A stretch of DNA of 64,000 nt from UBA2334 sp964396895 (GTDB taxonomy: Bacteria; Pseudomonadota; Gammaproteobacteria; Burkholderiales; Burkholderiaceae_C): positions 49,514-113,513 of the forward strand of contig CAYNGJ010000014.1 in the NCBI GenBank assembly GCA_964396895.1, in the 5' to 3' direction. The position numbers and the translations under genes were made by a program. Each line of letters starts with the position of its first letter. Position 1 is the first letter of the stretch. Positions 17,048 to 26,341 of this stretch are shown here, piece after piece. The notes under the pieces were generated by a model. The model had not been told where the DNA came from. It searched no databases and was given only the letters and a program-made list of their open reading frames with translations.

Positions 17048-18416
17048 GGCCACGCCCCCCACGCCAGGGGCGTTGCCCCTCGTCAATGACCCTGCCTGGC
17101 TGGGCACCTGGGCCCTGCAGTTCAGCCCGCGTGTCGCCTGGGTGGAGGAGGCTTGGCTGTTGGAGGTGTCCACCACCCTGCGCCTGTGGGCGGGCTTGCC
17201 AGGCTTGCTCGATCAACTGCACACCCGCTTCCAGCGGCTGGAGGGAGCAGGGTCGTTGCATGCCCATGTTGGCCCGACGGCGCTGGCCGCGCTGGCACGC
17301 TGGCGGACCAGCGATGGCCCATCACCCCCTGAGCACAGCCCCCGCCTGACAGACCTGCCCTTGCACACCCTGGGGGCGGCCCGGCCGCACCTGGCGGCGC
17401 TGGCACGCATGGGGGTGCACACCTGGGGCCAGCTGGACCGTTTGCCACGCGGGGGGGTTGCCCGCCGCTGGGGCCACGCCGTGCTGCTGGCGCTGGACCA
17501 GGGCCTGGGACGGGTGACTGAGTCCCATCCGTGGTTGTCCCCCGCACCGGGGTTTGACCAACGGCTGAGCTGCTCGCACGCCATGGACACCAACGCAGCA
17601 CTCATGCAACCGGCGGCACAGCTGCTGGCGGCGCTGCACGCCTGGTTACAGGCCCGACAACGGGGGGCACTGGCGTTGCGCTGGCAATGGACGCACGACG
17701 CTCGCCGTGACACCCCCGCCGATGGCGGCTTTGACCTCCATCTGGCCCAGCCCACCCAACACCTGCACCACCTGCTGGAACTGACCACTGAGCACCTGGC
17801 CCACACCACGCTGGCCGCGCCCGTGCTCACGCTGCGCTTGCGCACATTGGCCCACGCGCCCTGTGTGCCACCCAGTGGTGCACTGCGCTTTCATGCCGCC
17901 AGCCCGGCGGGGTCGGCCCCGTCCCCCCACGATTGGGCGGAATTACTGGCCCGGCTGCGTGCACGACTGGGCCCGCAGGCCGTCTTGCAGTGGCACAGCG
18001 TGCCCACACACTGGCCCGATGCCATGCAACAGGCACACCCGGCCCAGGCCACACCCGCCACCGTGGCCACCCCCCATGCCCCCGCCGAACAGGGACAGGC
18101 CAAGGCGCCACCCGCCAGCACCTTGCCCACCTGGCTGATGCACCGCCCCCAAGCCCTGCGCGTGGCAGACCAGCGGCCCCACTTCCTCGGTCCGCTGGAA
18201 CTGCTGGCCGGCCCGCAGCGGCTGGAGCTGACGCACTGGCCCCACCCTGCTCCAGCCACACCAGGGCCACCACCGTTGGGGCAGCCGGAGGACTGGGCCA
18301 GCCACCGCGACTACTTTGTGGCCCGCAGCCCCGGTGCCGGTCTGGTGTGGGTGTTTCGCACCCGGCCCTTGCTGGCCGCGACACCCCGCTGGTTTTTGCA
18401 CGGCTGGTTTGCCTGA
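17016..18416 (+). CDS. imuB: ImuB, catalytically inactive Y-family polymerase homologue
   Basis: 466 residues from the ATG at 17016, chosen because MLWLALKH matches the conserved ImuB N terminus; the frame is open further upstream but that part overlaps imuA. Conserved segments include WVEEAWLLEVSTTLRLWAG, MGVHTWGQLDRLPRGGVARR and, near the C terminus, RDYFVARSPGAGLVWVFR. ImuB lacks polymerase acidic residues and acts as an adaptor between the beta clamp, ImuA and DnaE2. The dnaE2 start is one base after its stop. Confidence 0.88.
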   Translation: MLWLALKHTPEATPPTPGALPLVNDPAWLGTWALQFSPRVAWVEEAWLLEVSTTLRLWAGLPGLLDQLHTRFQRLEGAGSLHAHVGPTALAALARWRTSDGPSPPEHSPRLTDLPLHTLGAARPHLAALARMGVHTWGQLDRLPRGGVARRWGHAVLLALDQGLGRVTESHPWLSPAPGFDQRLSCSHAMDTNAALMQPAAQLLAALHAWLQARQRGALALRWQWTHDARRDTPADGGFDLHLAQPTQHLHHLLELTTEHLAHTTLAAPVLTLRLRTLAHAPCVPPSGALRFHAASPAGSAPSPHDWAELLARLRARLGPQAVLQWHSVPTHWPDAMQQAHPAQATPATVATPHAPAEQGQAKAPPASTLPTWLMHRPQALRVADQRPHFLGPLELLAGPQRLELTHWPHPAPATPGPPPLGQPEDWASHRDYFVARSPGAGLVWVFRTRPLLAATPRWFLHGWFA

Positions 18417-21400
18417 GTGGCACAGACCCGCATGGTTGCGCCCCTCACCGACCCTCTGCCCTGGGTGGGCCATGCGGAGCTGTGGGCCTGGTCCAATTTC
18501 AGCTTCCACAAGGGTGCATCCCACCCGGAAGAGCTGGTGGCCAAGGCCCATGCGCTGGGTTACGAGGCACTGGCCCTCACCGACGAATGCTCGGTGGCCG
18601 GGGTGGTGCGCGCCCACACCGAGGCCCGCCGACTGGGCCTGAGGCTGCTGCCTGGCGCATCCTTCGAACTGACGGACACACCACCTCACCCCACCGCATG
18701 GCACATGGTGGTGCTGCCCCACAACCTGGAGGGCTGGGGCAACCTGTGTCAGTACCTCACCGCCTGCCGCATGGCGGCCACCAAAGGTCACTACGTCGCA
18801 CGCTTGCCCAGCGCAGGGTCGGGGGCATTGGACCACTGCGAAATCATCCTGCTGCCCCCCCGTCAAAGCCCCCGATCGCGTCAAGAAGACAATAAATTTT
18901 CAATAGCAATAACTTCATACCTGAAAAGCGTCAGAGGCATTTTTTGCGTAAAAAACGTTGGCCTGTGGCTGGGCGCCAGCCTGCACCAGTCACTGGACGA
19001 CGACTGGTGGCTGATGCAACTGCACCAATGGCACGAGCACACCGGTCTGCCGCTCGTGGCCGTGGGCGGGGTGGCCATGCATGTGCGCTCGCGCAAGCCT
19101 TTGCTCGACGTGCTCACCGCCACCCGACTGGGGCGTGTGGTCGCTGACTGCGGCACACACCTGCCCCCCAATGGCCAGGCACACCTGCGCTCGCGCCTGA
19201 CCCTGGCCCGCCTGTACCCGCCCGCCCTGCTCAGCGCCACACTGACACTGGCCCAACGCTGCCGCTTTGACCTGGGTGAACTGCGTTACCGCTACCCCAC
19301 CGAAACCGTGGGCCCTGGCGAAACCCCTGCCCAGACCCTGGCCAGACTCACCTGGGCCGGGGCGCACCGGCGCTACGGCGCCACCGCGGTGCCCGACACG
19401 GTGGCACAACAACTGGTGCACGAGCTGGCCCTGATTGCCGAACTGGGCTACGAGATGTACTTCCTCACGGTGCACGACCTGGTGCGTTTTGCCCGCGAAC
19501 GCGACATCCTGTGCCAGGGACGGGGCTCGGCGGCCAACTCGGCCGTGTGCTACTGCCTGGGCGTGACCGAGGTGGACCCGGCCCAGTCCACCCTGCTGTT
19601 CGAGCGGTTCATGAGCCGCGAGCGCAACGAACCGCCCGACATCGACGTGGACTTCGAACACCAACGGCGCGAGGAAGTCATCCAGTACATCTATGCCAAA
19701 TACGGGCGCGACCGCGCCGCACTCACGGCCACCGTCATCAGCTACCGCCCGCGCAGTGCGCTGCGCGACGTGGGCCGTGCACTGGGGGTGAACGAGGCCC
19801 TCATCCGCGCCCTGGCCACGGAGCACCCCGGCATGTATGGCCGCCAACTGTTGCCCCAGCGCCTGGCCGAAGCGCAGGCCCGCCTTCCAGCCGATGCCCC
19901 TTTGCACGACGCCCGCACACTGGATCTGTGGCTGGCGCTGTCTCAGCAGCTCATGGGATTTCCGCGCCACCTCAGCCAGCACGTCGGCGGTTTTGTGCTG
20001 ACCGACGGCCCGCTCACCCGCCTGGTGCCGGTGGAACCGGCGGCCATGATCGGACGCAGCATCATCCAATGGGACAAAGACGACCTGGACGCCATGGGTC
20101 TGCTCAAGGTCGATGTGCTGGCCCTGGGCATGCTCAGCGCCCTGCGTCGGGCGCTGGACCTGCTGGCGCGCAAGTCAGGCGCACAGCCCGCCCCACCCGA
20201 ATGCCTACCCCGCCCCGGCCAGATCGACCTGCGCAGCGCCCACGCCAGGGCCGACAGCGGCCGCCTGACGCTGGCCGCCATCCCCCCTGGCGACACCGCC
20301 ACCTACCGCATGGCCGCCCGTGCCGACACGGTGGGGGTGTTCCAGATTGAGAGCCGGGCCCAGATGAGCATGCTGCCCCGGCTGCGCCCGCAGACCTTTT
20401 ACGACCTGGTGATCCAGGTGGCCATCGTGCGCCCCGGCCCCATCCAAGGCGGCATGGTGCACCCGTATTTGCAACGCCGCCATGGGCGGGAGGCCGTTCA
20501 CTACCCCCACCGCGACTTGGAAACGGCACTGGGGCGCACGCTGGGTGTGCCCATTTTCCAGGAGCAGGTGATGCAGGTGGCCATGCTGTGTGCCGGGTTT
20601 TCGGCCGGTGAGGCCGACAGCCTGCGCCGCGCCATGGCGGCCTGGAAGCGCAAAGGCGGCGTACAGCATTTCCACGACCGCGTCATGGCAGGCATGCTGG
20701 CGCGGGGATACACCGCAGCGTTTGCCGAGCAAATTTTTTCGCAGATGGAGGGCTTTGGCGAATACGGCTTCCCCGAAAGTCATGCGGCCAGCTTCCCGCT
20801 GCTGGTGTACGTGAGCGCCTGGATCAAATGCCATCACCCCGATGTGTTCCTGGTCTCGCTGCTCAACAGCCAGCCCATGGGGTTTTACCCCCCCTCACAG
20901 TTGGTGCAGGACGCGCAGCGCCACGGCGTGGTGGTCCTGCCCGTCGATGCCCTGGCCAGCGACGTGGACTCCACCCTGACACCGTCACCGAGCGGGCTGC
21001 AGCCGGTCAGGCTGGGGCTGCACTTGGTGTCTGGCTTGGGCACCGCTGCGGCACAACGGCTGGTCAGCGCCCGTCAGCGGCTGGCGCTGGACGGGTTGGG
21101 CTTTGCCAGCGTTGCCGACATGGCCCGGCAGGCCCACCTGGGCCCGGCCGACCTGGATGCACTGGCCGCCGCCGATGCCCTGTACACCCTGGCGGGCCAT
21201 CGGCGGCAACAAACCTGGGCCGCCGCAGGGGCCACGCCCGACGTGGGCCTGTTCGGCACGGCCCCCGCGCCCGACGATGCCCTGCCCCCAGACCTGCTCA
21301 CGCCACCCACGCTGGCCCAAGATGTCGTGTGCGACCACGCGGCCACCGGCTTGTCGCTCAAGGCCCACCCAGTGGGCCTGTTGCGTGACCGCTTGGGCGA

Positions 21401-21740
21401 CATGCGACTGCAAACCGCCGCCGAGCTGGCCGACTGCCCCAGCGGCCGACTGGTGCGGGCCTGCGGCATCGTGACCGTGCGCCAGCAGCCCGGCACCGCC
21501 AAAGGGGTGATGTTTGTGACACTGGAGGACGAAACCGGCTCCGTCAATGTGGTGGTGTGGCAGCGGGTGAAAGACGCGCAGCGCAGCGAATGGCTGCACG
21601 CCCGGCTGCTGGCGGTGTACGGCGTGTGGCAGCGCGACGACGACACCGGTGGGCAGGTGCGCCACCTGGTGGCCAAGCGGCTGAAAGACCTCACCCCGCT
21701 GCTGGGCGAGCTGGGCACCCGCAGCAGGGATTTCCGCTGA
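18417..21740 (+). CDS. dnaE2: error-prone DNA polymerase DnaE2 (ImuC)
   Basis: 1107 residues from a GTG that touches the imuB stop; an ATG at 18432 is an alternative. C-family translesion polymerase: PHP domain (residues 1 to about 230, AELWAWSNFSFHKGASHPEE), palm with the catalytic aspartates in PDIDVDFEHQRR near residues 406-413, FQIESRAQMSMLPRLRP, and a C-terminal OB fold (VMFVTLEDETGSVNVVVW). It extends synthesis across lesions under SOS control. Residues about 159-178 (DNKFSIAITSYLKS and onward) are encoded by a copy of the dispersed repeat inserted in frame in the PHP domain. The stop lies only three bases from the convergent dctM stop. Confidence 0.9.
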   Translation: MAQTRMVAPLTDPLPWVGHAELWAWSNFSFHKGASHPEELVAKAHALGYEALALTDECSVAGVVRAHTEARRLGLRLLPGASFELTDTPPHPTAWHMVVLPHNLEGWGNLCQYLTACRMAATKGHYVARLPSAGSGALDHCEIILLPPRQSPRSRQEDNKFSIAITSYLKSVRGIFCVKNVGLWLGASLHQSLDDDWWLMQLHQWHEHTGLPLVAVGGVAMHVRSRKPLLDVLTATRLGRVVADCGTHLPPNGQAHLRSRLTLARLYPPALLSATLTLAQRCRFDLGELRYRYPTETVGPGETPAQTLARLTWAGAHRRYGATAVPDTVAQQLVHELALIAELGYEMYFLTVHDLVRFARERDILCQGRGSAANSAVCYCLGVTEVDPAQSTLLFERFMSRERNEPPDIDVDFEHQRREEVIQYIYAKYGRDRAALTATVISYRPRSALRDVGRALGVNEALIRALATEHPGMYGRQLLPQRLAEAQARLPADAPLHDARTLDLWLALSQQLMGFPRHLSQHVGGFVLTDGPLTRLVPVEPAAMIGRSIIQWDKDDLDAMGLLKVDVLALGMLSALRRALDLLARKSGAQPAPPECLPRPGQIDLRSAHARADSGRLTLAAIPPGDTATYRMAARADTVGVFQIESRAQMSMLPRLRPQTFYDLVIQVAIVRPGPIQGGMVHPYLQRRHGREAVHYPHRDLETALGRTLGVPIFQEQVMQVAMLCAGFSAGEADSLRRAMAAWKRKGGVQHFHDRVMAGMLARGYTAAFAEQIFSQMEGFGEYGFPESHAASFPLLVYVSAWIKCHHPDVFLVSLLNSQPMGFYPPSQLVQDAQRHGVVVLPVDALASDVDSTLTPSPSGLQPVRLGLHLVSGLGTAAAQRLVSARQRLALDGLGFASVADMARQAHLGPADLDALAAADALYTLAGHRRQQTWAAAGATPDVGLFGTAPAPDDALPPDLLTPPTLAQDVVCDHAATGLSLKAHPVGLLRDRLGDMRLQTAAELADCPSGRLVRACGIVTVRQQPGTAKGVMFVTLEDETGSVNVVVWQRVKDAQRSEWLHARLLAVYGVWQRDDDTGGQVRHLVAKRLKDLTPLLGELGTRSRDFR
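18892..18950 (+). repeat. dispersed repeat inside the dnaE2 coding sequence
   Basis: ATAAATTTTCAATAGCAATA, spacer, then AAAAGCGTCAGAGGCATTTT. It aligns with the copy at 4266 (TTTCAATAGC, AAAAGCG, AGAGGC in the same order and spacing). The AT-rich insert is in frame within the GC-rich dnaE2 gene and encodes about 20 residues that interrupt the otherwise conserved PHP domain. Confidence 0.72.
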
Positions 21741-21743
21741 CGA

Positions 21744-23066
21744 TCAGAAACTGATGTTGAACACAAACAGCACGATGCTCGGGAAAAACACAATGGCGAC
21801 GATGCGCAGGATGTCCGAAGCCAGGAAAGGCATGACGAACTTGAACGTCTCCTTCATGGGCGTGGTTTTCTCCATGCTGTTGATGATGAACACGTTCATC
21901 CCCACCGGCGGGGTGATGAGGCCGATTTCCACCACCATCAACACAATGATGCCGAACCAGATGGCCTTGGGTTCTGCGCCCAGCCCCCACAGGTCCAGTC
22001 CCATGACGATGGGAAAGAAGATGGGAATGGTCAGCAAAATCATGGACAGGCTGTCCATGATGCAACCCAGCACCAGGTAGATAAAGATGATGAGGAACAA
22101 CACCAGAATGGGCGACAGGTTCAGGCCAATCACCCACTTGGCCAATTCCACGTTCAGCTGCGTCAGGGCCAGGAACACGTTGAGCACGTCAGCGCCCAGC
22201 AAAATCAGAAAGATCATGCCCGTGGCCGCTGCGGTGCCGTACATACACTCCAGAAAGCCTCGCCCCTTCAAGCCACCCGAGCGCCAGGCCACAAAAGCCG
22301 TGGCCACGGTCCCGATGGCGGCTGCCTCGGTCGGGGTGAACAGGCCGCCGTAGATGCCGCCGATCACCACCAGGAAAATCAGCAGCACCGGCCAGGTCTC
22401 CAGCAAGGCCTTGATGCGCTCGCCCGCACTGAAACGGTCACCGGCAGGGGCATCACTGGGGCTGATGCGGGCAATGATGGCGATGACCAGCATGTAACCC
22501 ACCGCTGCCAAAATACCGGGAATGAACGCCGCCAGAAAAAGCTTGGCAATGTTTTGCTCGGTCAGGATGGCGTAGATCACCAGCGGCACCGACGGTGGAA
22601 TCAGGATGCCCAGCGTGCCGCCCGCTGCAATGGCGGCGGTGGCAAAACGGCCCGAGTAGTTGTGCGCCTTCATTTGCGGCAGGGCCACCTGGCCCATGGT
22701 GGCGGCCGTGGCCAGCGACGAGCCACAAATGGCCCCAAACCCCGCGCAGGCCGTGACACCCGCCATCGCCATGCCACCGCGCCAGTGACCAATGAACGCA
22801 TTGCCCGCTTGGAACAACGCCTTGGACAGTCCACCGTGTGTGGCGAACTGGCCCATCAGCAAAAACAACGGCACCACCGACAGGTCATAGACCGAAAACC
22901 GCGCATAGGCGGCGGTTTTGAAGTAGCTCATCAGCGGGTCCACGCCCGCCACAAACATGTAGCCCACTGAGCCCGTCAGCAGCATGGCGATGCCGATGTG
23001 CACACGCACGGCCAACAGCAGCAACAGCACCCCGAACATCAGGGCGCCCCATTCGATTCCGGTCAT
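21744..23066 (-). CDS. dctM: TRAP transporter large permease (DctM family)
   Basis: 440 residues from the ATG at 23066 (MTGIEWGALMFGV). It is the 12-helix sodium-coupled permease of a tripartite ATP-independent periplasmic transporter. The family signatures GFGAICGSSLATAATMG and GGTLGILIPPSVPLVIYAIL are present, as is PTEAAAIGT. It overlaps the small-permease gene by four bases. With DctQ and DctP it should import an organic, probably aromatic, acid; the substrate is inferred from the fumarylacetoacetase/hydroxylase genes directly upstream on the same strand. Confidence 0.93.
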   Translation of the reverse strand: MTGIEWGALMFGVLLLLLAVRVHIGIAMLLTGSVGYMFVAGVDPLMSYFKTAAYARFSVYDLSVVPLFLLMGQFATHGGLSKALFQAGNAFIGHWRGGMAMAGVTACAGFGAICGSSLATAATMGQVALPQMKAHNYSGRFATAAIAAGGTLGILIPPSVPLVIYAILTEQNIAKLFLAAFIPGILAAVGYMLVIAIIARISPSDAPAGDRFSAGERIKALLETWPVLLIFLVVIGGIYGGLFTPTEAAAIGTVATAFVAWRSGGLKGRGFLECMYGTAAATGMIFLILLGADVLNVFLALTQLNVELAKWVIGLNLSPILVLFLIIFIYLVLGCIMDSLSMILLTIPIFFPIVMGLDLWGLGAEPKAIWFGIIVLMVVEIGLITPPVGMNVFIINSMEKTTPMKETFKFVMPFLASDILRIVAIVFFPSIVLFVFNISF

Positions 23067-23584
23067 GTGCGTAACTTTCTGAAGTTGTCGACAGCGGCGT
23101 ACACCGCTGTGGCGGCCAGCAAGGCAAACGAAGGCACCATGGGTGCGTAGCCCCACCAGGTGGGGATGTTGAGCATCATGGAAGCGTCAAAGTTGGACTT
23201 GAGGTCCAGCATGCCCACGGCCAGACGCCAGCTCAGCACGGCAGAAAACACGGCCATGAGCACGTTGGCAATCAGGTCCATGAAGGCGTTGGCCTGGGTC
23301 GAGGCTTTGGCCGTGAAAAAGTCCACGATGACGTGTCCACCGATCCAGTGGGCATAGGGCAGCGCCATGGCCACGGCCACGGCACTCAGAATTTGAACCA
23401 GTTCGTAGTCGCCCAGCAGGGCCGAGTCGAACAGCGAGCGGCCCACGATGCTGCGCAACGACAGCAGGGCCAGTATCAGCAAGGTCACACCGGCCAGGAT
23501 GGCCAGCAGCTTGCACAGTCGGTCCAGCCACAGGCCAACGCCGGTGTACTTTCGACTGCTTTCGGTGACGAGGATGTCTGCCAC
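23063..23584 (-). CDS. dctQ: TRAP transporter small permease (DctQ family)
   Basis: About 173 residues from a GTG at 23584 with CCGGAG seven bases before it. The frame stays open further upstream, but that segment contains the terminator and reads as non-coding. Four hydrophobic helices are visible, starting LLAILAGVTLLILALLSL and including the family-typical HVIVDFFT. It couples the binding protein to DctM. It follows dctP after a terminator-like hairpin. Confidence 0.88.
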   Translation of the reverse strand: MADILVTESSRKYTGVGLWLDRLCKLLAILAGVTLLILALLSLRSIVGRSLFDSALLGDYELVQILSAVAVAMALPYAHWIGGHVIVDFFTAKASTQANAFMDLIANVLMAVFSAVLSWRLAVGMLDLKSNFDASMMLNIPTWWGYAPMVPSFALLAATAVYAAVDNFRKLRT

Positions 23585-23642
23585 GGGAAAACTCCGGAAA
23601 TTGAAGTTCCCGTGGGCAGCCCATCCGCCCAGGGGTTCTTCA

Positions 23643-23669
23643 TAAAAAAGGCGGAGACAGCGCTCCGCC
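23643..23669 (-). terminator. hairpin terminator between dctP and dctQ
   Basis: Read on the minus strand, GGCGGAG, loop of six, CTCCGCC is followed by TTTTTT. It lies 52 bases after the dctP stop. In an otherwise continuous operon it probably acts as a partial terminator that keeps the binding protein more abundant than the permeases. Confidence 0.75.
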
Positions 23670-23720
23670 TGGTCAGGAAAGTGGTGAGCCCGCCGCGCGG
23701 CCCAGCCACCTGTGCCCAAC

Positions 23721-24755
23721 TTACTTGGTGTACTGCTTGATCAGCGCGTTCGCATCGTCCAGCATGGCCTTGCCATTCAGGCCGCGCTTGCCCATGTCGT
23801 CCACCCAGGCATTGTCCAAGGGGTCGGTGGCCTTTTTCCAGCGGGCCAACTCGGTGGCCGAAATTTGGGTGATGGTGTAGCCAGGGGTCTCGGCAAAAAT
23901 CTTGCGGCCAGGCACATCGTTACCGGCTTGGGTGTCACCCAGGAATGCAGAGAACTCACGGCCCGAGTTCTTGTCGATGACGGCCTTCAGGTCAGCCGGC
24001 AGAGACTCGTACTTGGCCTTGTTCATGGGTACCACAAACACAGTGGTGTACAGCGCGTTTTGATCTTTGGGTGTTTCAGAGGCGAACTTGGTCAGCTCGT
24101 GCACCTTCAGGCCGGGGGCCACTTCGTAAGGAATGACGGCACCGTCGATCACGCCTTTGGACAGGGCCTCAGGCACCTGTGGCACGGGCATGCCCACGGG
24201 GGTGGCGCCCATCATGCCCAGCATCTTGGTGACGGTGGCGGTGGGGCCACGCACTTTCATGCCCTTCAGATCTTCCATCTTGGTGATGGCCTTGTCCTTG
24301 GTGTAGAACACGCCTGGGCCGTGCACATGAATGGCCAGCAGCTTCACGTCTTTGTATTCGTCCATGGCGTGCTTTTGCACGAAGTCCCAGGCGGCGCGGC
24401 TGGTGGCACCGGCGTTGGTCATCATGAAGGGCAACTCAAACACCTGCGAGCGGGCAAAGCGACCGGCTGAGTAGCCCGCCACCGTCCACACCACGTCGGC
24501 CACGCCGTCTTTGGCTTGGTCAAACAACTGGGGAGGCGAGCCACCCAACTGCATGGCAGGGTAAATCTGGCACGCAAGGCGGTTGCCGGAGTCCTTGGCG
24601 ATGTTGTCGCACCAGGTCTGCATCATTTTGGTGTGCTGAATGGACTGTGGGCCCAGGAAGTGGTGCACCTTGAGGGTGATGGTCTGCGCTTGGACGGACC
24701 AGGCGGCGCACAGCAGGCCAGCAGCCATTGCAGTGGTTTTGAGGATTTGCTTCAT
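23721..24755 (-). CDS. dctP: TRAP transporter substrate-binding protein (DctP family)
   Basis: 344 residues. A Sec signal peptide (MKQILKTTAMAAGLLCAAWS, cleaved near AQA/QT) sends it to the periplasm. The DctP fold is clear: TLKVHHFLGPQS at the mature N terminus, DLKGMKVRGPTATVTKMLG with the Arg that usually contacts the ligand carboxylate, and the GVIDGAV segment. The ligand is not determinable; the gene context suggests an aromatic acid. The start is followed on the minus strand by dctQ after a partial terminator, and preceded by an AT-rich promoter region with a GGGGTAAACCC element. Confidence 0.92.
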   Translation of the reverse strand: MKQILKTTAMAAGLLCAAWSVQAQTITLKVHHFLGPQSIQHTKMMQTWCDNIAKDSGNRLACQIYPAMQLGGSPPQLFDQAKDGVADVVWTVAGYSAGRFARSQVFELPFMMTNAGATSRAAWDFVQKHAMDEYKDVKLLAIHVHGPGVFYTKDKAITKMEDLKGMKVRGPTATVTKMLGMMGATPVGMPVPQVPEALSKGVIDGAVIPYEVAPGLKVHELTKFASETPKDQNALYTTVFVVPMNKAKYESLPADLKAVIDKNSGREFSAFLGDTQAGNDVPGRKIFAETPGYTITQISATELARWKKATDPLDNAWVDDMGKRGLNGKAMLDDANALIKQYTK

Positions 24756-24826
24756 TCGTGGTCTCCTAACTGGTTATCGGTTGAGTAACATGAATTATTT
24801 TACTTATTTGATCAAAAATCACTTTC

Positions 24827-24837
24827 GGGTTTACCCC
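24827..24837 (-). promoter_or_regulatory. GGGTAAAC promoter element, copy 3
   Basis: On the minus strand GGGGTAAACCC lies about 82 bases upstream of the dctP start, followed after some 10 bases by the palindrome TTTGATCAAA (24807-24816). The 245-base gap 24756-25000 holds nothing else recognisable apart from the downstream side of the fumarylacetoacetase gene. Confidence 0.38.
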
Positions 24838-25000
24838 TAAATGGTGAGTTAATTGAGAAAAAGTGAAATATCTTGCCTAATTCGGGCACCGCAACGCCGC
24901 CCATGCCTGGGTAAAGCGCATTGTCGATGCCAGCGCTGCCATGTGCCAGCGCACAAGTCGCATAGCTCTCATGCGAATTTGAAATGACGGCCTGAGCGCG

Positions 25001-26341
25001 TCAAGTGGCGGGCAACACCAGGGCCTTGCACTCGCCAAAGCCTATACGCGCTGCGCCAGGTTTCTCGCACCAACCGCACATGGTGACTTCGTCACCATCT
25101 TGCAAAAAGGTGCGCTGCTCGCCATTGGGCAGCGTCAAGGGTACTTTGCCACCCTGGGTCAGCTCGATGAGGGCGCCCGCCTGGTCCAGCGTGGGGCCAG
25201 ACAGGGTGCCTGTGCCCAGCAAATCACCGGGTTGCAGGTTGCAGCCGTTGACGGTGTGGTGGGTCACCATTTGCGCCAGGGTCCAGTAGGCGTGGCGGTA
25301 GCTGGTGTGGCAAACGTTGTGCACCGGCTGACCTGTGGCGCGCATGGCCTCGCTGGTCAGGCCAATGGTCAGCTGCACATCCAACCCGCCGTGCTGCGCG
25401 TTGTGCTCGCTGCGCAGGTAGGCCAAGTCGTTGGTTTTGCCGTCGGGACGCTGCATGGCCGTGCGGTAAGGGGCCAGCGCCTCCAGGCTGACCACCCAGG
25501 GTGACACGGTGGTGGCGAAGTTTTTGGACAGGAATGGCCCCAGCGGCTGGTATTCCCAGCCTTGAATGTCTCGGGCTGACCAGTCGTTGAGCAGACACAG
25601 GCCAAACACATGGTCCTCGGCCTGGCCCAGCCCCACGGGCTCGCCCAACGCGTTGCCCGTGCCCATGAACACGCCCAGCTCCAGCTCCCAGTCCAGCCGC
25701 TTGCAGGCAGAAAACACGGGTTCGGTGGCGCCGGGCGGCAGTATCTGTCCGCTGGGCCGCTTGAAGCCGTGGCCAGACACCTGCACGCTGGAGGCCCGCC
25801 CGTGGTAGCCAATGGGCACCCAGGTGTAGTTGGGCATGAGCGGGTTGTCGGGGCGGAACAGCTTGCCGATGTTGGTGGCGTGGTAGATGGAGGTGTAAAA
25901 GTCCGTGTAGTCGCCAATATGGGCGGGCATGCCCATGGTGACCGACCGCTGAGGCCGCAAGCAGGTTTGCACCTGCTGCTGAACAACCGGGCTGGCGGTG
26001 TTGGCCAGCAGGTCAAACACCGCGTGGCGCAGCGCCTGCCAGGCGGCAGGTCCCAGACCCATGAAGGTGTTGAGCGTGGGTTCGCTGGCGGCCAGGGCCG
26101 ATTGCTGGGCCAGGCCACTCAGCAAACCACTGCGCACCAGGGCGGACAGGTCCAGCACCTGGTCACCAATGGCCACCCCGCCGCGAAACGCCTCGTCGCT
26201 GCCGGTGGGCCGAAACACCCCCCAGGGCAGGTTTTGAATGGGAAAGTCAGCCCCCGGCGCCTGGGCACTGGCCACCCAGCTGGTGGCTTGGGGATCGTGG
26301 GTGTGGTTGAGTGCGGTGGAAAAACTCATGGGGTGGCTCAT
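25001..26341 (-). CDS. fahA: fumarylacetoacetase (FAH)
   Basis: 446 residues, the full two-domain length of genuine fumarylacetoacetases: an SH3-like N-terminal domain (residues 1-140) and the hydrolase domain. It cleaves fumarylacetoacetate to fumarate and acetoacetate at the end of homogentisate degradation. Catalytic and metal residues are visible in DYTDFYTSIYHATNIG (Asp147, His154), ELELGVF and LLNDWSARDIQGWEYQPLG. Its start overlaps the stop of the DUF2783-like gene (ATGA). The neighbouring hydroxylase and VOC genes suggest that it works on the ring-cleavage product of a hydroxylated phenylacetate. Confidence 0.92.
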   Translation of the reverse strand: MSHPMSFSTALNHTHDPQATSWVASAQAPGADFPIQNLPWGVFRPTGSDEAFRGGVAIGDQVLDLSALVRSGLLSGLAQQSALAASEPTLNTFMGLGPAAWQALRHAVFDLLANTASPVVQQQVQTCLRPQRSVTMGMPAHIGDYTDFYTSIYHATNIGKLFRPDNPLMPNYTWVPIGYHGRASSVQVSGHGFKRPSGQILPPGATEPVFSACKRLDWELELGVFMGTGNALGEPVGLGQAEDHVFGLCLLNDWSARDIQGWEYQPLGPFLSKNFATTVSPWVVSLEALAPYRTAMQRPDGKTNDLAYLRSEHNAQHGGLDVQLTIGLTSEAMRATGQPVHNVCHTSYRHAYWTLAQMVTHHTVNGCNLQPGDLLGTGTLSGPTLDQAGALIELTQGGKVPLTLPNGEQRTFLQDGDEVTMCGWCEKPGAARIGFGECKALVLPAT

